This document shows positions 6,068-7,919 of a stretch of 7,919 nt of DNA, piece by piece. Origin of the DNA: Alphaproteobacteria bacterium. GTDB taxonomy: Bacteria > Pseudomonadota > Alphaproteobacteria > ATCC43930 > CGMCC-115725. The stretch covers positions 1-7,919 of the forward strand of contig VAZF01000230.1 in the NCBI GenBank assembly GCA_005888425.1, read 5' to 3'. Below the pieces are notes generated by a model, which searched no databases, was not told the DNA's origin, and saw only the letters and a list, made by a program, of their open reading frames with translations. The first letter of the stretch is position 1; each line of letters starts with the position of its first letter. The position numbers and the translations under genes were made by a program.

Positions 6068-7354
6068 ATGCCGCTTGTCCTCTACAACTCGCTGACCCGC
6101 CGCAAGGAGCCGTTCGAGCCGCTCGATGCCGGGCTGGTCAGGATGTATGTCTGCGGTCCGACCGTCTATGACCTGGCACATATCGGCAATGGCCGCGCCG
6201 TCGTTGCCTTCGATCTGTTGTATCGCGTGCTGCGCCACACTTACGGCGCGAATCCCCGGCGCACCACTGCCGAGTTTCACGCCGATATGGCGGCGCTCGG
6301 CGCCTTGCCGCCCGATATCGAACCCCGCGCCACCGCCTACATCCCGCAGATGATCGCCCTGATCGAGCGGCTGATTGCGGCGGGGCACGCCTACGCCGCC
6401 GAGGGGCATGTGCTGTTCGCGGTCGCCTCCTGGCCGAGCTACGGCAAGCTCGCGCGCCGCGGCCGCGACGAGATGATCGCCGGCGCCCGCGTCGAGGTCG
6501 CGCCCTATAAGCGCGACCCCGGTGATTTTGTCTTGTGGAAGCCCTCGACCCCCGACCAGCCGGGCTGGGACAGCCCGTGGGGCCGCGGCCGGCCGGGCTG
6601 GCACATCGAATGCTCGGCGATGAGCGAGACCGAACTCGGCGAGACCTTCGACATCCATGGCGGCGGGCTCGACCTCATTTTCCCGCACCACGAAAACGAG
6701 ATCGCCCAGAGCGAGAGCGCGCATGCGGGCCATCCCTTCGCGCGGGTCTGGATGCACAACGAGATGCTGACCATCGACGGCGTCAAGATGTCGAAGTCGC
6801 TCGGCAACATCACGACCGTGCGCGACATCCTCGCGAACGCGCCGGGCGAAGCAATCCGCCTCGCGCTTTTGATGACTCATTACCGCGACCCGCTCGACTG
6901 GACGGCGCAGAAGCTGGCGCAGGCCCGCGCCGCCCTCGACCGCTGGTATCGCGCGCTGTCGCTGCCGAGCGGCAAAGGCCAACCCGGCGCGTTTCCACAA
7001 TCCATCTTTGGCGCTCTCGAAGACGATTTGAATGCACCACTCGCAATTGTGCAGCTCCATGAATTGGCGACTCGCATAAACACGGTTGGTGAATCCGACG
7101 AGCGCGCGACTTTACAGAACGCGTTGCGGGCGGGCGGCGCACTTCTCGGCATTTTAGAGCAGGATCCGACCACCTGGTTGCAAGGTGACGCGGCAGACGA
7201 AAAAGAGGCGATCGAAGCGAGAATAATGCAGCGGCAAAAAGCACGAGAGGAGCGGCGCTTCGCTGATGCTGATCGCATTCGTGCCGAATTGGCTGCCGAA
7301 GGAATCACGCTGGAAGACAAACCGGACGGCAGGACGGAGTGGCGGCGAGGATGA
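6068..7354 (+). CDS. cysS: Cysteine--tRNA ligase with internal in-frame deletion
   Basis: Cytosolic class Ia synthetase that activates cysteine with ATP and charges tRNA-Cys. The frame is intact at 428 residues; bacterial CysRS is usually about 460. Present are the HIGH-type motif HIGN (38-41), KMSKS (240-244), and the four zinc ligands expected from the E. coli enzyme: C29 (MYVCGPTVYD), C182 (HIECSAM), H207 and E211 (FPHHENEIAQ). GRPGWHIECSAM, FDIHGGG and the C-terminal ADADRIRAELAAEGITLEDK helix region are also normal. Missing is the stretch that should follow VLRHTYG: YVRNITDVDDKI plus the helix after it. The sequence jumps from YGAN (59-62) to PRRTTAEFHADM (63-74). C29 to C182 is 153 residues against 181 in E. 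coli (C28 to C209), so about 28 are gone, while C182 to H207 (25) and H207 to E211 (4) match exactly. Loss of part of the Rossmann core predicts an impaired or inactive enzyme. ATG at 6068 has no strong ribosome-binding site. trmJ follows on the same strand after a palindromic element. Confidence 0.9.
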   Translation: MPLVLYNSLTRRKEPFEPLDAGLVRMYVCGPTVYDLAHIGNGRAVVAFDLLYRVLRHTYGANPRRTTAEFHADMAALGALPPDIEPRATAYIPQMIALIERLIAAGHAYAAEGHVLFAVASWPSYGKLARRGRDEMIAGARVEVAPYKRDPGDFVLWKPSTPDQPGWDSPWGRGRPGWHIECSAMSETELGETFDIHGGGLDLIFPHHENEIAQSESAHAGHPFARVWMHNEMLTIDGVKMSKSLGNITTVRDILANAPGEAIRLALLMTHYRDPLDWTAQKLAQARAALDRWYRALSLPSGKGQPGAFPQSIFGALEDDLNAPLAIVQLHELATRINTVGESDERATLQNALRAGGALLGILEQDPTTWLQGDAADEKEAIEARIMQRQKAREERRFADADRIRAELAAEGITLEDKPDGRTEWRRG

Positions 7355-7368
7355 AGCGGCCGATCACT

Positions 7369-7506
7369 CCCTCTCCGCCCCCCTGGTATCTGAAGGGCGG
7401 GGCGGAGAGGGCCGGGGTGAGGTGGGGGCGCTTGCCGCTAGGCCCACCTCACCCGCCCTCGCGCATAGCGCTCGGGCACCCTCTCCGCCCTGAAGGGCGG
7501 AGAGGG
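7369..7506. repeat. Palindromic intergenic element (REP/BIME- or MITE-like)
   Basis: A 138-base GC-rich composite palindrome lies 15 bases after the cysS stop. Stem A pairs CCCTCTCCGCCC (7369-7380) with its exact complement at 7400-7411. Stem B pairs GGGTGAGGTGGG (7415-7426) with 7443-7454. Stem C repeats the arms of A (7479-7490 with 7495-7506) around a TGAA loop. A weaker hairpin, GCGC-ATA-GCGC (7461-7471), lies between B and C. The outermost arms are perfect 12-base terminal inverted repeats. CCCTCTCCGCCC/GGGTGAGG palindromes of this style are common between genes in alphaproteobacteria. No T-run follows any stem, so it is not a classical terminator, but it may block exonucleases or weaken read-through into trmJ. 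It has no coding capacity. Confidence 0.8.
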
Positions 7507-7526
7507 AATTAAGGCGCAGCCCAAAG

Positions 7527-7919
7527 ATGGCCGGCACTGACAAGAGCCGCGATGGCGTGACCGGCGGCCCGGCGATCATCCTCGTCGAGCCGCAGCTCGG
7601 CCAAAATATCGGCACCGCGGCGCGCGCCATGCTGAATTGCGGCCTCGACGATCTCCGCCTCGTGCGGCCGCGCGACGGCTGGCCGTCCGACAAGGCGATC
7701 AATGCCGCGAGCGGCGCCGATCTCGTCTTGCACAAGGCGCGGCTTTACCCTGATGTGCGGGCCGCGATCGCCGATCTTTCCCACGTCTACGCCTCCACCG
7801 CGCGCGACCGCTACATGGTAAAGCGCGAGCTGACCCCGCGCCGCGTCGCCGAGGAGATGCACGGCTTCATCGCCGCCGAGGAGCCCTGCGGCATCCTCTT
7901 CGGGCCCGAGCGCACCGGC
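7527..7919 (+). CDS. trmJ: tRNA (cytidine/uridine-32-2'-O)-methyltransferase TrmJ, N-terminal part
   Basis: SPOUT-class RNA methyltransferase that, in characterised members, 2'-O-methylates position 32 of the tRNA anticodon loop using S-adenosylmethionine; it acts as a dimer in the cytosol. 131 codons are visible and the gene runs off the right edge; the full protein is usually about 240-270 residues. Family signatures are AIILVEPQLGQNIGTAARAM (about 16-35), CGLDDLRLVRPRDGWP (37-52), ASGADLVL, the YASTARDR turn, and GILFGPERTG at the edge, which begins the SAM-binding knot. The start at ATG 7527 keeps the usual short lead before the first beta-strand; the ribosome-binding site is weak. It follows cysS on the same strand with a palindromic element between, so the two may be co-transcribed. 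Assignment to TrmJ rather than another TrmH-group member is likely but not proven from the N-terminal half. Confidence 0.88.
   Translation, partial: MAGTDKSRDGVTGGPAIILVEPQLGQNIGTAARAMLNCGLDDLRLVRPRDGWPSDKAINAASGADLVLHKARLYPDVRAAIADLSHVYASTARDRYMVKRELTPRRVAEEMHGFIAAEEPCGILFGPERTG

Noticed and set aside
6017..7060. Long minus-strand open frame (347 codons) over cysS
   Set aside because: It is complementary to a convincing CysRS frame and has no recognisable domain.
7369..7506. CRISPR array
   Set aside because: The repeated arms are inverted, not evenly spaced direct repeats, and there are no spacers.

Overview
The window looks like chromosomal DNA of an alphaproteobacterium, probably Hyphomicrobiales or Rhodospirillales. 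The evidence is high GC with strong G/C third-position bias, alphaproteobacterial-type CysRS and TrmJ sequences, GC-rich palindromic intergenic repeats, and a lysophospholipid-transporter-like MFS protein. This is inference from sequence character, not a database match.

Layout. Left third, minus strand: two tandem paralogous ABC-transporter solute-binding proteins with Tat-type signal peptides. The promoter-proximal one (1177-2526) is complete. The second (1-982) runs off the left edge. A strong rho-independent terminator (1088-1127) lies between them. No permease or ATPase is visible, so any transporter operon would lie beyond position 1. Middle: a small plus-strand gene (2734-2982) of unknown function meets, tail to tail, a minus-strand 12-TM LplT-like transporter gene (2979-4328); their stop codons share one CTAG. 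Upstream of the transporter, a short frame (4343-4430) resembles the zinc-ribbon N-terminus of an IS1595-type transposase, probably a remnant. Next, minus strand, is a secreted protein with a probable TIM-barrel (glycoside-hydrolase-like) body and a Pro/Ala/Thr tail (4483-5925).

Right third, plus strand: cysS (6068-7354), then a 138-bp palindromic REP/MITE-like element (7369-7506), then the start of trmJ (7527 to the right edge). Both genes act in tRNA metabolism (charging and anticodon-loop methylation).

The most notable observation is in cysS. The reading frame is intact and the HIGN, KMSKS and four zinc-ligand residues are present, but about 28 residues containing the near-invariant 'YVRNITDVDDKI' block are missing in frame. 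That suggests an inactivated or re-purposed CysRS, or an assembly deletion. Nothing here is clearly a new multi-gene system; the other points are moderate: the tandem Tat-exported binding proteins, the IS remnant, the palindromic element and the stand-alone LplT-like carrier.
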